Part shown: piece after piece, positions 46,939 to 58,309 of the stretch
Numbering within the stretch: position 1 is the first letter of the stretch
How the letters are laid out: every line of letters begins with the position of its first letter
Assembly (NCBI GenBank): GCA_037447655.1
Contig: JBBHKE010000388.1
Location: 1 to 64,000, forward strand
Direction of reading: 5' to 3'
DNA from: Zygnema cylindricum
Lineage: Eukaryota; Streptophyta; Zygnematophyceae; Zygnematales; Zygnemataceae
Length of the DNA stretch: 64,000 nucleotides
The notes under the pieces: model-generated
Database searches by the model: none
Seen by the model: the letters and a program-made list of their open reading frames with translations, nothing else
Told to the model about the DNA's origin: nothing
Made by a program: the position numbers and the translations under genes

Positions 46939-49900
46939 TCACTCTTTCTCCTTCCTCACCATCACACTCTCAATCGCCATTTCCCACAATTGTTTCCCCA
47001 AATTCGGGTTTTCCGCTTGTTTGGAGCATTTCCGGACTTCCCCTTCTGAAACATACCTGTAATTTCCAATACACCGCAATTAATGTAGATGTTTGAACAA
47101 TTTTATTGCCCGAGAAGGGCACTATTGCATGCAATGATAATCATTTTAGAGCTCGGCAAGGTTAGTACTAAATAGAGAGACATCTGTGGTCTTTACTACA
47201 AAACAGTAATTCGGTCCCAATTCTTTTTGCCCTCTACCACAAAATACTGTTACAAAAACAAATTGTCTTTTTTTTTCTAAACGCTGATTGTTTTAGCAAT
47301 TCAGAATCGTCCACGTCATTTGCATCAGAAATAGAACTACTAACACTAAAACAGTCCTCATACTAATTATCTCTAAATGTTAATAGTGATTCATGGTATA
47401 GCCACATTAAATTGTTTTACTAGGAAGTCCATAAGATAGTTGACGTTTAAACAATCCACTGAATAGTTGGCGTTTAAACAATCTACTGAATCTCCCCTAG
47501 ATAAGTCTTAAGATTCATAAACAAGTACAGTACAAGCTCCCCTCTAATGTATGGAGTTTCATTGTGAGATTATGACTTAATCAAAGAAACTGGTTAATAC
47601 CGTGGTCCACATTAAATAAGGCCGGGCATATAATCAGTTTTAAATGGGTCTTTATCCACTCAGATTAGGGTGGAAGGTTCAAATTTCACCTGAAAATGAC
47701 GGATAAATACATTTTTGTTTCATCATTTTGTGTGTCTTCTTATCAAATTTGCACCATTTGAAGGGGAAAAAAAAGAACAACTGATGTTACCCACACGACC
47801 GGTAAAAAAGAAATCTAAACAACGAAAAATACACACCCTGAAAATAAAATATGAGTCTCTAAAGGGCCCTTAATTAGCAGAAATGAACGAAAAGAAAACA
47901 ACCACAACACTTCCGAACGAAAACACTTACTTTCCAGCCACAATTTGGGACGGGGCCATGATTGCGTACATCACAGTTTGTACCGCCTGGCATTGAAATA
48001 AAAGTAAAAGAAAAAGAAATAAATAAATAAATAAGAAAAAATAATAATAATAAAAATAATTATAAAAAAAAAAAAAAAAACGAAATAAGATTCATTAGAG
48101 CGTATTCTTATTATCAATTTGTCTCTTTGAGAGACTTCTTGACGTGATTAAAGAGGCTTCAAAGAAACCTTTTTAAGCGATCTTTAAGATTTTATGCAAC
48201 GGGAATATTTTTGAGTTTTCAATGGGGAAAAAATATGCATTGAAGACAATACAAAACTCTACATTGTGACGTTTTATGCAATATTTTGTCTTCTTACCTA
48301 CATTTTATGTAACTTAAAACAAAACATTAAGGAAAAAGTGTGTACAAACCGCAATTTTCATCCCTATTGACAAAGTTTATCCCAAAATTTGCAATTCTGA
48401 CCAAAAACTATCGAACATACTTAATGTTTAAAAACGACAAAAAAGAAGCGAAGAAACGTGAACAAAATCATGACGTTTTTTTGGCAAAAATCCTCTTATC
48501 AAGACTGGAGAAACTACAAAAAGTAACCTCATGAAACACCCACCCATAAAAAACTTCCTTCACATGCCCTCCCTCCCTCTCGACATCTCCTCACAATCCT
48601 TTTCCCTCCCCTCACCATTAATCCTCTCTCCCTCCTCTCTCCTGCGATGATCTCCTTCTCATTTCAACGGACTTCCTTCCTCTCCCCTCCCACCACCCCT
48701 CTCCCCCTCCAGTTCCCAAACTCACTTCAAATTCCTCCCAACCCCCTCTTTCTCCTTGCCCCCAGATACTCTTTTTCTACTCTCCTGCCGCTCCTCCCTC
48801 TCCTCTTCCTCCTCACCCCCACCCGCCCTCCTCTCCCCCTCCCCCTCCCCCTCCTCCTCCCCCCCTCCCCTCCCTTCCCTCCCTTCCCTCCGCTCCCCCT
48901 CCCTCCTCCCTAAAAAATCCATGGCGGACCCTCGCCTCCCTCTCCTCCCTGTCGCCTCCGCCTCCGCCGTCGCCACCTCCCCGGGAAATCCGGAGCCCGT
49001 GACAGCTGTCACAGTGGCTCCTTTTAAGTGGAAAGGGGCGGCGCTTAAGCCCCTGGCGGCCATGATCCTTACAGGGGGGGTGATCTGGCTGAGTCCGGCG
49101 CCGCAGGGGGTCACGCCCAAGGCGTGGCATCTGCTGGCGATATTCCTGGCGACCATAGTGAGATCCAAACCATATAATCTCCCATCCTTGTCTCACCTCC
49201 CCACCTCACTCCCGACCCTCCACTACCCTCTCCCCACAACCCTCCCCCCCCCAATCCTCCCCCTTCCCTCCCCCTCCCCCTCCTCCTCCCTCTCTCTCCC
49301 TGCCCCCCCCCCTCAGCCCACCCACCTGGCAAGCTGAGTGTCCACCAGACCGGGATGCACGCTCACCTGCAGGGAGAGGGAGGGAGAGGGAGAGGGGGGG
49401 AGAGGGAGAGGGGGGGAGAGGGAGAGGGGGGGAGAGGGAGAGAGAGGGAGAGGGAGAGGGAGGGAGAGGGAGAGGGGGGGAGAGGGAGAGGAGAGGGAGA
49501 GGAGAGGGAGAGGGAGGGGAGGGAGAGGGAGGGAGAGGGAGAGGAGAGGGAGAGGGAGGGAGAGGGAGGGGGAGGGAGAGGGAGAGGGAGAGGGAGAAGA
49601 AGAGGAGGAATTGGCATCAGATAACACACATTAACTCTGTATTTTAATAAGTGGGAAGAGAGGGGAGGAGAGGGAACGGGCGGGAGGAGAGAGCAGGTGG
49701 GCGACGAGAAGGAAGGTGGGTGGGGAGAGGGAAGGGGGGGGGGAAGAGAGGGAAGGTGGGCGAGGAGAACGAAGGGTGGGGGAGGAAAGCGAAGGGAGAG
49801 GAGAGGGAAGGGGCGGGAGGAGATGGAAACTGGAGGAGATGGAAGCTGGAGGAGAGGGATGGGGGGTAAGGAGAGGGAAGCTTACTGCCACCACATCTTT

Positions 49901-50438
49901 TCTGCGACGCTGCAATTCTTTTGTGACCGCCACTATTGCCAATTTCGACTGAAGGGAAAAAAAATAAAAACACAAAGACAAAAATTGTAAAAAAATAACG
50001 AATAGACGAATAATAAGAAAAATAATAAGAAAATAACAATTATTAAACGAGCACGATTGAAATCAAGTAAAAAATATATATATATATATATATATATGTC
50101 TAGAATTGTGGTAGAATGAAATTGAAGTGAAGTAGAATATAAATTTTAGAAGAGTAATGGAATAGATTAAAAAGTACATAAAAGTGAAATATTTGAATGT
50201 ACAAACACACAAAAATAACAAATATAGCATACATACATATGCACATATATACGAGTACACATATATAGCATGCTTGTTTTACATTCGATTTTGTTATTTT
50301 TGTGTGTTTGTACAATCGAGTATATTTTACTTTACGTACTCTTTAATCTATTCCATGAATCTTCTAAAATCTACATTCTAATTCACTTCAATTTCATTCT
50401 ACTATAATTCTAAATGTATATAATTACAAATATATACA

Positions 50439-50485
<47 letters not shown>

Positions 50486-52961
50486 TATTCTCCCCTCTTT
50501 CTCCCCTCTCCCCCCCAACCACGCTATATATAAATATATATACATATATATATACATACATATGTACCTATGCATAATAAATGTTCTTATATAAATATAA
50601 ACACCCACGAAAAAAAAAAAGCGAATGCAACAATTTTGGATACCTGAGCGTAAGCCGAAAAGGGGCGATATTTTTTTTTTTTTAAATTGACATCCTCCCA
50701 ATCGATTCGCCCACCAAAGTGAGTCATGGAGCTCAGATTCACCACTCGAAAAATATCACTTTCTGCTAAAAAATCCCAAAATATTCTCTCTATTCTGAGA
50801 GAAGAATGGAAAGAAGAAAACATTTAAATGTTTTTGATTCTCATCAGTTGCATTAGACATTTATTTGTGACGAAAAAGAAAAAGGGTCTTTGTTGATAAG
50901 GAAAGGAAGGGGGGAGGGGAAGAGAAATAGAGGAGAAAATCTCACCCCCGGTGTTTAAATCGATACTTTTTGCTTTTTTTTTTCTATTTTTGGCCCTGAG
51001 CTCCAGCATCATCTGAGTCAGCAGAAAATGGCCCAAAAAATTCACCTGCCGTTCCACACACCATAAAAATAAAATAAAATAATAATAAAAAAAATAATAA
51101 TAATAATAATAAATAAATAAAATAAAATAAAACAAAATAAATAAAAGAATAAATAAATAAACAAATAAAAAATAATAATTAAATAATATTAAATTAAATA
51201 CATAAAAATAGTAAATAAACAAATAATAATAATAGTAATAATAATAATAATAATAACAATAACAATAATAAATAAAATAAAATAACTAAAAAAACACTAA
51301 AATTAAAAAAAAAAAAAAAAAAATCGTTGTGATGGTCTATGCATGTATGTGAAACAGGAACAGGACTATAGATCCATTAAACTAAAAATAAAAACAGGGA
51401 GGGAGGAGGGAGGAAGAACAGACAAAAGAAAGAAGAATGAAATCACGGTATAGGTTGAAACAGGAAGTACCAAAGCCCTCCCGACCCTCATCCGCCACAA
51501 AAAAAACAAAAAAACAAAAAAAACACACATAAAAAAAAACACAAAAAAAACACACGTAAAAAAAAACACAAAAAAGACAACAGAAACACAAAAAAAAACC
51601 AAAAAAAAAACACAATGAAAAAAACAAAAAAAAAACATTCAAACCAGTCAAAAAAAGTGTTACTGCGTTCCTCCTCCCCACCTGCCACTGGGTCTCAAAT
51701 CCATCCACACTAATTTTGTGTTCCGGGATCACGCCTGCATTGTTCACCAGAACTGGAACCCCTCCCTCGCCCTCTCTCCACCCCCCACCCAAAAGAATCA
51801 AACCCTTCCCAAAACACAAAAACCACAAAGAACCTCTCACAAAAAAGTCTCCACAAAGAAAAGTATAAAAAAAATCTCCAAACAACCCTTCAAGAAACGA
51901 TCCTAACAACCAGCCAAAAACTTATCCACCCTAAATCCGTTCTCTTCTCCCTCTCCTCTCTCCCCCCCTTCCCCCTCCCCCCCCACTCACTTTGTACGTC
52001 CCAATCTCTCCTCTCCACCCCCTGGGTGAAATCCCTCACCCCCTTTAATGTGGAAAGATCCAGATGTGCCACGTGGCCTTGCCCGGCCAACACGTGTGAT
52101 GTGACGTCACTTGTGGTCAGGTGACCTTGTGCCACGTGGCGTGACGTTACGTGACGACGGATGAGAGTGGCGGCTGCCTGGCCCTTGGAGAGAGACCTGC
52201 TCGGTTTGCAGAAAAGACAAAAAAAAAAGTGAAAAGACAAAAGCAACGTTTATCTCTTTAAAGGAACTTCAAACATTTTCCTTTCTCCCTATCTTTCTTT
52301 CTTTCTTTCGTTCATTTTTCTTTTCTCCCTTTCTTTCTTTCTTCTTGCTTTCCAAAGGCAAGTGAAGTCTATGTTAAGCTAATTTCTTCCTTTCTTTCTT
52401 GCTTCTTTTCTGCCTTTCTTTCTTTTTTCCTTTTCTTCACTTCCTTTCTTCCTTTCTTCCTTCCTTGTTTTCTTCCTTTCATCCATCCTTGCTTCCTTTC
52501 TTTCTTTCTTTCTTCCTTCCTTCCTTCCTTCCTTCCTTGCTTCCTTCCTTGTTTTCCCTTCTTTGTGTCCTTTTTCCTTTCTTTCTTGCTTTTGTTCTTC
52601 TTTCTTCCGTCTTCGTTCTTTCTTGCTTTCTTTCATCTTTTCTTCTTTCGTTCTTCACCTATGAGTTCTTAAGGAGATATTAGCATTCTAAAGTTTTTGC
52701 GGTTTTGAAAGTTTTCTGATTTTTCTACGATTTCTGTATTTTCCGGGTTTATGCGTTTAAAGTTCAGGGAGGGTTTTAGTGCTCAGAGTCTTCAGACCTG
52801 CATCCAATAACAACCACGGCTCCTTTTGCCGCCAGCTCAGCAGCTGTTGCCAAACCCAATCCCGCGCTGCCACCTGTCACCACGCACACTTTGCCTGCCA
52901 CGGCAACTGCCTCTGGAAGGAGCTTTTTGTCTGTAGTGGACTGGCCAGATGCTTTTCCTCC
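46939..52961 (-). CDS. Short-chain dehydrogenase/reductase, DHRSX-like (5' end and one internal exon unresolved)
   Basis: NAD(P)-dependent oxidoreductase of the classical SDR fold. Exons in transcript order: 52961(?)-52798, 52196-51991, 51752-51682, 51045-50946, 50744-50644, 49948-49886, 49366-49326, 47986-47931, 47056-46939. The first seven keep phase. Seen: Rossmann motif TGGSAGLG, then [11 protein letters not shown], then LVNNAG. Next come [10 protein letters not shown] (catalytic Ser), AYAQSK (YxxxK), [10 protein letters not shown] and a C-terminal [10 protein letters not shown]. The AYAQSKLA and late QLW pattern resembles human DHRSX, linked to dolichol synthesis. Phases show an exon is missing between 49326 and 47986. 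No ATG was found upstream of 52961. Nearly every intron is CT-, GA- or AT-repeat DNA. Confidence 0.82.
48580..48915. repeat. CT-rich simple-sequence tract
   Basis: Almost pure pyrimidine (CCCTCC, CTCCCC units) on the plus strand. It runs through the 5' part of the translocator-like exon. Low complexity here means the first 50 codons of that frame are weak evidence alone. Confidence 0.85.
48756..49157 (+). pseudogene. Isolated first exon of a plastid 2-oxoglutarate/malate translocator (DiT1/DASS family), antisense in an SDR intron
   Basis: The frame runs from ATG 48756 to a GT donor after ATA at 49157 (134 codons). The first part is Ser/Pro/Leu-rich, like a plastid transit peptide. Residues from about 92 ([20 protein letters not shown], then [18 protein letters not shown]) match the first membrane segment of plant DiT1-type inner-envelope translocators. 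The next expected exon (GLVLGPLPVGAWAF-like) was not found on the plus strand in the rest of the window. It lies between dehydrogenase exons on the opposite strand. The intact splice donor points to DNA-level capture, not a retrocopy. It could instead be a real gene with a very distant second exon. Confidence 0.65.
49372..49605. repeat. GA-rich tract (GGGAGA)n
   Basis: About 230 bases of nearly pure purine made of GAGGGA, GGGAGAGG and AGGGGG units. The overlapping open frames on both strands are repeat artefacts. It forms the intron between dehydrogenase exons 49886-49948 and 49326-49366. Confidence 0.95.
50442..50484. repeat. (TA)n microsatellite
   Basis: A dinucleotide run in a dehydrogenase intron. 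A second, shorter one is at about 50074-50097. Confidence 0.95.
51061..51320. repeat. AT-rich (AATAA)n-type tract
   Basis: About 260 bases of AAT, AATA and AAATA units, ending in poly-A. It is an intron of the dehydrogenase gene, just upstream of the exon at 50946-51045. Confidence 0.9.
52256..52660. repeat. CTTT/CCTT pyrimidine tract
   Basis: About 400 bases of TTTC, TTCC and CTTC units lie in the intron between dehydrogenase exons 52798-52961 and 51991-52196. The long open frames on both strands (Lys/Glu/Arg-rich on the minus strand) come from the repeat. Confidence 0.95.
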
Positions 52962-52981
52962 CTGTCCCAGATCGTAAAACG

Positions 52982-53290
52982 GTTCAGTGCAGTTCAGTTC
53001 AGTTCAGTCCAGTTCCGTACAGTCCCGTTCATTACAGGTCCGTTCAGCTCTATCCAGTTCAGTTCAATAAATTCCGTTCTGCTCAGTTTAGTTCAGTTCA
53101 GTTTGGTTCAGGTCCGTTTGGATCAATTCAGTTCAGTTCAGTTTGGTTCAGGTCCGTTTGGATCAATTCAGTTCAGTTCAGGTCAAGTAAGGTCAGTTGA
53201 CCTTGGTTCAGTTTGGTTTTGTTCAGCTGGGTCGAGTTGAGCTGAGTCGAGTTCACTTCAAGTCAGTCAATTCAGTTCAGTTCAGTTCAG
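52982..53290. repeat. (GTTCA)n pentanucleotide-like tract
   Basis: Degenerate GTTCA/GTTCAG units span about 310 bases. They include a direct duplicate of a 40-50 base piece ending GGTCCGTTTGGATCAATTCA (about 53095-53170). The tract lies just upstream of the first recognised dehydrogenase exon, probably in its first intron. Confidence 0.85.
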
Positions 53291-53299
53291 GTTAATTCT

Positions 53300-54425
53300 C
53301 AGGGGTTAGTTTTTGCTAGATTTATTTATATTATGGCACTTGATGAAATCACTAACAACACCTAAATTGAAAACTTTGCGCAAAAAATAGTGTGGTTGGG
53401 CAATGATTCGACTTCAGTTTTTGTAACCACCGCAACGTAAAATTTTGACTGCTTGTAAAGTGCATCTTGCATTTACACTATCTACGGAATAGTAAAGCAT
53501 GTTTATGAGAATGACAGAATTAACAAGCAAACCGGAAGTTGTATTGAGAATGGTCACCAGTTTTTTTATCGGTTTCGTTTGGCCTAGCTGGACAGGTGAA
53601 AAGTATTTATTTTTCTGTCTCTGGAGGGTCATTTCTTCACAACCCCAACAAAAACCTCGTTCATCTTCTGATTGTCAATTGCATGTCATTAAATAGAATC
53701 TTCCTGGATCGAGTGAAGTGAAATTTGATATGTTTCATTGCTCAGTTTAAGTCTATGGATAAAGATCTGGACATTTGATAGATGTCAGCATAAAAATTTG
53801 GACATTTTTATTGGCATCAATATTTTTCTCGTCACTTCAAATACTTTTTCTCTGTGCACACACATCTGATTTCTGTCTAGAGACCGCCAATCGGAAAAAA
53901 CCATTGACGCTAACAACCATAGGCGGTGTAGTATTCTGAGATTTGGAAAATGAAGCGGATAAATTGTTGACAAGTCACAATGGGTACGTCAGGTTGACTT
54001 TACGATTGCCATCTTTATCCTCCAGTTGGGTCGATTGTTTTAACATAGAAAGGAAATTCAGCCACAAGACATGAAAGCTCTCCCTTTTCTGAAGTGTAAA
54101 ACTTTAGGAACAGCAGATGACGTATGGTCATAGCTATTCCAGTTGTAAGAAGGAATTCACTTGACCAATGAGGTTGAGACTAATGTTCTTGGACGAACAC
54201 ATGTGGTGTATGTTGTTCTTTACGGCCCTTTGCTTAATGTCCTAGAAAACCAGACATAATCATGATGATGACTGAAAGTTCAACATTATTAGAAAATACC
54301 ATTGGACACCGGACGTCAAACATCACACACAAGAGTGCCGGGATGATTACGACAATAATTAACTTGGGCATAGATAGAACGGAAACATTGAGCAATCAAC
54401 AGGTAGCTCTGACATAACACAACGA
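53300..54425. other. Intergenic or first-intron region, no gene seen
   Basis: The first exon of the dehydrogenase should lie upstream on the minus strand and might be here, but no frame with a convincing start and phase was found. A fragment resembling a family-C end (AACCATAGGCGGTGTA) lies near 53915-53932. Confidence 0.35.
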
Positions 54426-54439
54426 ACCTTGAACCTACC

Positions 54440-54910
54440 TTAAACATTGAACATTAAAGATAAATATCAAACGTTGGACATTGAACAGGAACTTTGAGCA
54501 TTGAAATTTGAGCATTTATTGGACATTGAACGTTGAAAATCTGAACATTGAGCATTAAACATTGAAAATTGAACATCAAACATGGAACATGTTTCATTGA
54601 CATTGAACGCTGAACAGGAACATTGAACATTGGAAATTGAACATTGAACATTTAACATTAGACATTGAACATTGGATATTGAACATTGAACATTGAACAT
54701 TGGACATTGAACATTGAACATTGGACATTGAACATTGAACATTGAACATTGAACATTGGACATTGCACACCGAACACTGAACATCAAACATGGAACATTA
54801 AATTGCGAACATTAAATATTTAAATTTGAACGTTGAACACTGAACATTGCATGGACATTGCACAAAATGAACGCCGAACATTGAACCTTGACCATTGAAC
54901 ATCAACATCA
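54440..54910. repeat. Minisatellite of GAACATTG-type units
   Basis: About 470 bases of tandem, imperfect units GAACATTG(G/A)ACATTGAA. Repeat order is densest at 54610-54780. Minus-strand open frames translate to NVQCSMF-type repeats, which is a by-product of a unit without stop codons. Confidence 0.92.
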
Positions 54911-55820
54911 ACATCAAACTGCCGAATCATTAAAAATCTCCTGCAACTTTCCTGAGATATTTTCAATACGGCACCCTCATCTCAATTTTCAATCAAATTC
55001 TCTCACCTTAAACATTGATTGAACTGCGCTATTAACTAAACGCTTCGTTCTTGACAAAGGCGTTTGTGCCACTTCAACAGCTCCCTGTTTGCCATACTGA
55101 GAAAGCCATAAGCGAGAGAATAAAATTGAACCCTAATGTATACCAGGATAGACGTCATCAGTTCATGAAAAATTTAGAACCAGAAAAAAAATGCTCATAA
55201 GACTTCAGTTGTTTTAAATGGACTGGACAATGTGAGACACTAGAGACGCATATGGGCGCAAAAATCGTGACAACAGAACATGAAGACAGCTAAAATGTTC
55301 CGAAAATGAAATGTACTGACAAGAAGGACAAGATAAACTCCTGAAGCTGCGAGAAGAAGCTCCTGGCGCCATGCCGGAAGGCCACCATGGCTGGCAGAAG
55401 CTGAAAATACAGGCGCCATCTATGCTTTCATGCTATGCAGCAAATGCAGCAATAGACACAAAGTTTGGTCGTTTTCAATAAATCAGTTCAGTACCAGCAC
55501 ACTGCCCCTTCCGGCTTGGTTCGGTTGGATTTGGTTAGGTTCAGTCGGTTCGGCTGAGGTTTGGCTCCGTTTACCGTAAAAGTACTTTAGCCCCGAAAAA
55601 CTTCAATGTTTTAAAGGTCGTACGGGATGAACTGTGACGCGTTACAAACGTCGTCGTTAGGGGCCAAATGGCCAATGTTTGAAATTCAAAATTCGGCAAC
55701 ATCATTCCATCGAGAAAACAAAACGTATCGGGAAGTTGAACATCGGCATCTGCGATACGACATGCGCAATAAGGACAAAATCTCGTACGACCATAAAGAT
55801 TTGTTGTTAGCCTGTCGTAT
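54911..55820. other. Intergenic, no gene seen
   Basis: No frame with a recognisable domain. Near 55500-55575 there are GGTTCGGTT-type words like those in the neighbouring family-E element. Confidence 0.4.
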
Positions 55821-55828
55821 GCCTGTCG

Positions 55829-57938
55829 CAGAGGTAGAAAACGGTCAACCGAAACCGTGACCGACCGTAACCGACCGCCCGCGCCAGATCCGAAACGGAT
55901 TCGGTTGCAAAATTTTGGGGGCCGGGCGGTCGCGGTCGGTTGATTCACCAGAAAAAAAAAAAATCGGTTACGGTCGGTCAAGCATAAAACGAAAAAAGTG
56001 AAAATTTTGTACTGTCCATACAATCCAACATTATTGTACTTTGTACTCTTTGGTATCGTGGAAGTACGTGACATCATGATTAGCGTCGCGAATCTGACAC
56101 GGTAGTAACACTTACTTTCGCAAATATTAGGGAATGCGACAAATCGTAATTATTGGCTTAGGGTGAACTTCCATTAAAGGAAAAGTGGGGTTGTTTACTG
56201 GACGCCGTACAATTTCGTACAAATTCGTACCATTTTTTTTTGTCAGATGAAACATGTTAACTGGATGGCTTCAATATTATAGGTGTAAGTATCGACCGTT
56301 GGATTTTTCACTTTTTTACCTTCGCGAAGCAATCACGCATATCGTCCAGTGTGAAGAGATCTCCTCGGCGAGGAGAGTTTCTTCACACTGGTCGCGTACC
56401 ATTGGTACACGTGAAAAGTAAAAAATATATCCACCAAGAACAGACGATGAGAAACAAACACGTCGTACACGCCGTGTGCCTTCCGCCACGGTGTTATGCG
56501 AGTCGACCGAAATATCCTCGCACGCTCTTTATGACATCCGCTGACCTTCAAAGTTTGCGGCGCCTTTTTGACATTTCGTTTCGAAATCTTGATTTTCAAT
56601 TTCAAAATTAAAATATGGTCGCAAAATTTTCGTACGAATCATTAACTACCTCCGCCCGTACAAATATTATGCACAGATTTTCAGTTTGAAGAATATTTTT
56701 AGATTTTAAGAATCTGAAAATTAGCCTACGTGGCGCCAATCATAATTGAGAAACGATGTCTACTGGCACGACATAATGGAAGCATAATGGAAGGCCGTGC
56801 TAGTAAACATGGGAAATAGACGTATTCGCATGTTTACTATGACCGCCAAATGGAGAACATGCCTTATTCATAGGTCGTGACAAACCATAGATGTCTCGTG
56901 CGCTTACAACGCACGCATGAAACGCCCCAAAAATAACGAATATGTGGACGAAACAAAATTCACAATTTTTTTGAATGCGTTGACTGACTTTGACTTCATA
57001 CTAAAAGTTTTTAGGGTAAACTTTCGTGCATTCCGTATATTTCGGTACAATTGCCTTATATTTTACGTACATTTACGTACAGTGTTCATAATATTACGTA
57101 CTTCTTATGGTTGTTTTTTTAGGGCTTTAAGAGTACACTCTCGTACATTCCTTTAAACTTCAGTACAACCTCGTCTTTTTTTTGTACATTTGCGTTTAAT
57201 GGTCGTACATTTTTGTACCTTTGAGGGTTTTTAAGCGGGGGATTTCAAGGTTTTTAGGGTACATTCTCGTACATTTCCGCATATTTTAGTACAATTGCCC
57301 TAAATTTTCCGTCATTTTTATGTTTTAGGGTACATATTCCGTATAATGTCATACATTTCCGTATATTTTTCGTTCTTTTTCATATTTTTGAAGGATTTTC
57401 TTTCGGTCACATATTCTGTATATTTTACCACATCTCCGTTCATTTTTGTACAACAAAAATTGTACGAAATTGACGAAAAGTATGAAATCGACGAATACTT
57501 CGCAGTTTTCGTAAAAAAAAATCGTAATCCGTACGAATTGGACAACTATGGACGAGAAACTCTCTTTGCGCGCGGAAATGAAGCAACGTCTCTTTTTTGG
57601 AGCTTTGCGTACATTTATCCGTACGCAAATAATACGCATTTTACGAAAGATTAAAAAACTAGAAAAAATAACAAAATTTCGTAAAAATGTCAAAATCTGT
57701 ACAATGAGACATCTATGTGAAAAACTAAGATTTTTTTGTTGTACTTTTCGGTTACGGGCGGGTACGGTTAGTCGCGAGAAATCGAGTTTCGGTTAACTTT
57801 TATTTTCGTAAACGTCGGTCGGTTAATGGTTAACAATTTTGGAGCGTGACATGACCCGGTCGGGCGTCGGTTACTCAGATTTTGAAAAATATAACGGTCG
57901 GTTTCGGTTATGTAAAATTTTGACTTTTGCGACCTCTG
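55829..57938. mobile_element. hAT-type element family E, copy 2, 2.1 kb
   Basis: It starts CAGAGGTAGAAAACGG and ends GACTTTTGCGACCTCTG. The 8-bp target duplication GCCTGTCG (55821-55828 and 57939-57946) is perfect. Both end regions match the 493-bp copy at 1110-1602, in inverted orientation. This copy has about 1.6 kb of extra interior, including repeat R copy 2 and a stretch of GTACATTT/CGTACA words (57000-57480). No transposase is recognisable. Confidence 0.85.
56150..56840 (-). repeat. Dispersed repeat R, copy 2, inside the family-E element
   Basis: It matches 16630-17390 in inverse orientation. Matches include GTGAACTTCCATTAAAGG at the left and CGCCAATCATAATTGAGAAA, then a GTCTACTGGCACGACA stem, at the right. 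The ACGTGTACCAATGG-CGAGGAGAG unit is present once here. Confidence 0.7.
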
Positions 57939-58309
57939 GCCTGTCGTATGCTGTGTGTCGTATGTATGTCTTTTGAGTTGTATATGGTAACTTTTACGCA
58001 AAAAGCTCTGTTACGATAGAATTTCGGTAGTTTTGCGCACGAAATGGAAATTTGCTGAGACCCTTTGTTATATTTAAGCTTTAACCAATGCGTAGAGTTG
58101 CATATCTTTGAGGGTACAATTTGAGATGTTCTATCTGCAGCTTGGTGCTGCCACTGCCGTCGTAGGCAATTGACTCTCTGCCAAGGCAACAGCAAATTAT
58201 CGATATCTATTGCACTTTACTTTCGCCATGTCGGTTTCCGGCAGCCATCAAATACGGAAGGACGTATGAAAGGCAAAATAATACTCTGGAAAAGCAAAGC
58301 ATCCTTGAT

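Noticed and set aside
49338-49634. Arg/Glu/Gly-rich proteins on the plus strand and Ser/Pro/Leu-rich ones on the minus strand
   Set aside because: They are translations of a (GGGAGA)n tract in several frames, with no codon-level structure. The only real coding piece is the short SDR exon at 49326-49366.
52379-52683. Lys/Glu-rich protein on the minus strand (52379-52636) and Phe/Leu-rich frame on the plus strand
   Set aside because: Both are translations of a CTTT/CCTT microsatellite in an SDR intron.
52779-53240. 153-codon plus-strand frame
   Set aside because: It is antisense to the SDR Rossmann exon and then runs through the (GTTCA)n tract.
54454-54791. NVQCSMF-repeat proteins on the minus strand
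   Set aside because: All derive from the minisatellite unit; several overlapping frames are open at once, as expected for a stop-free repeat.
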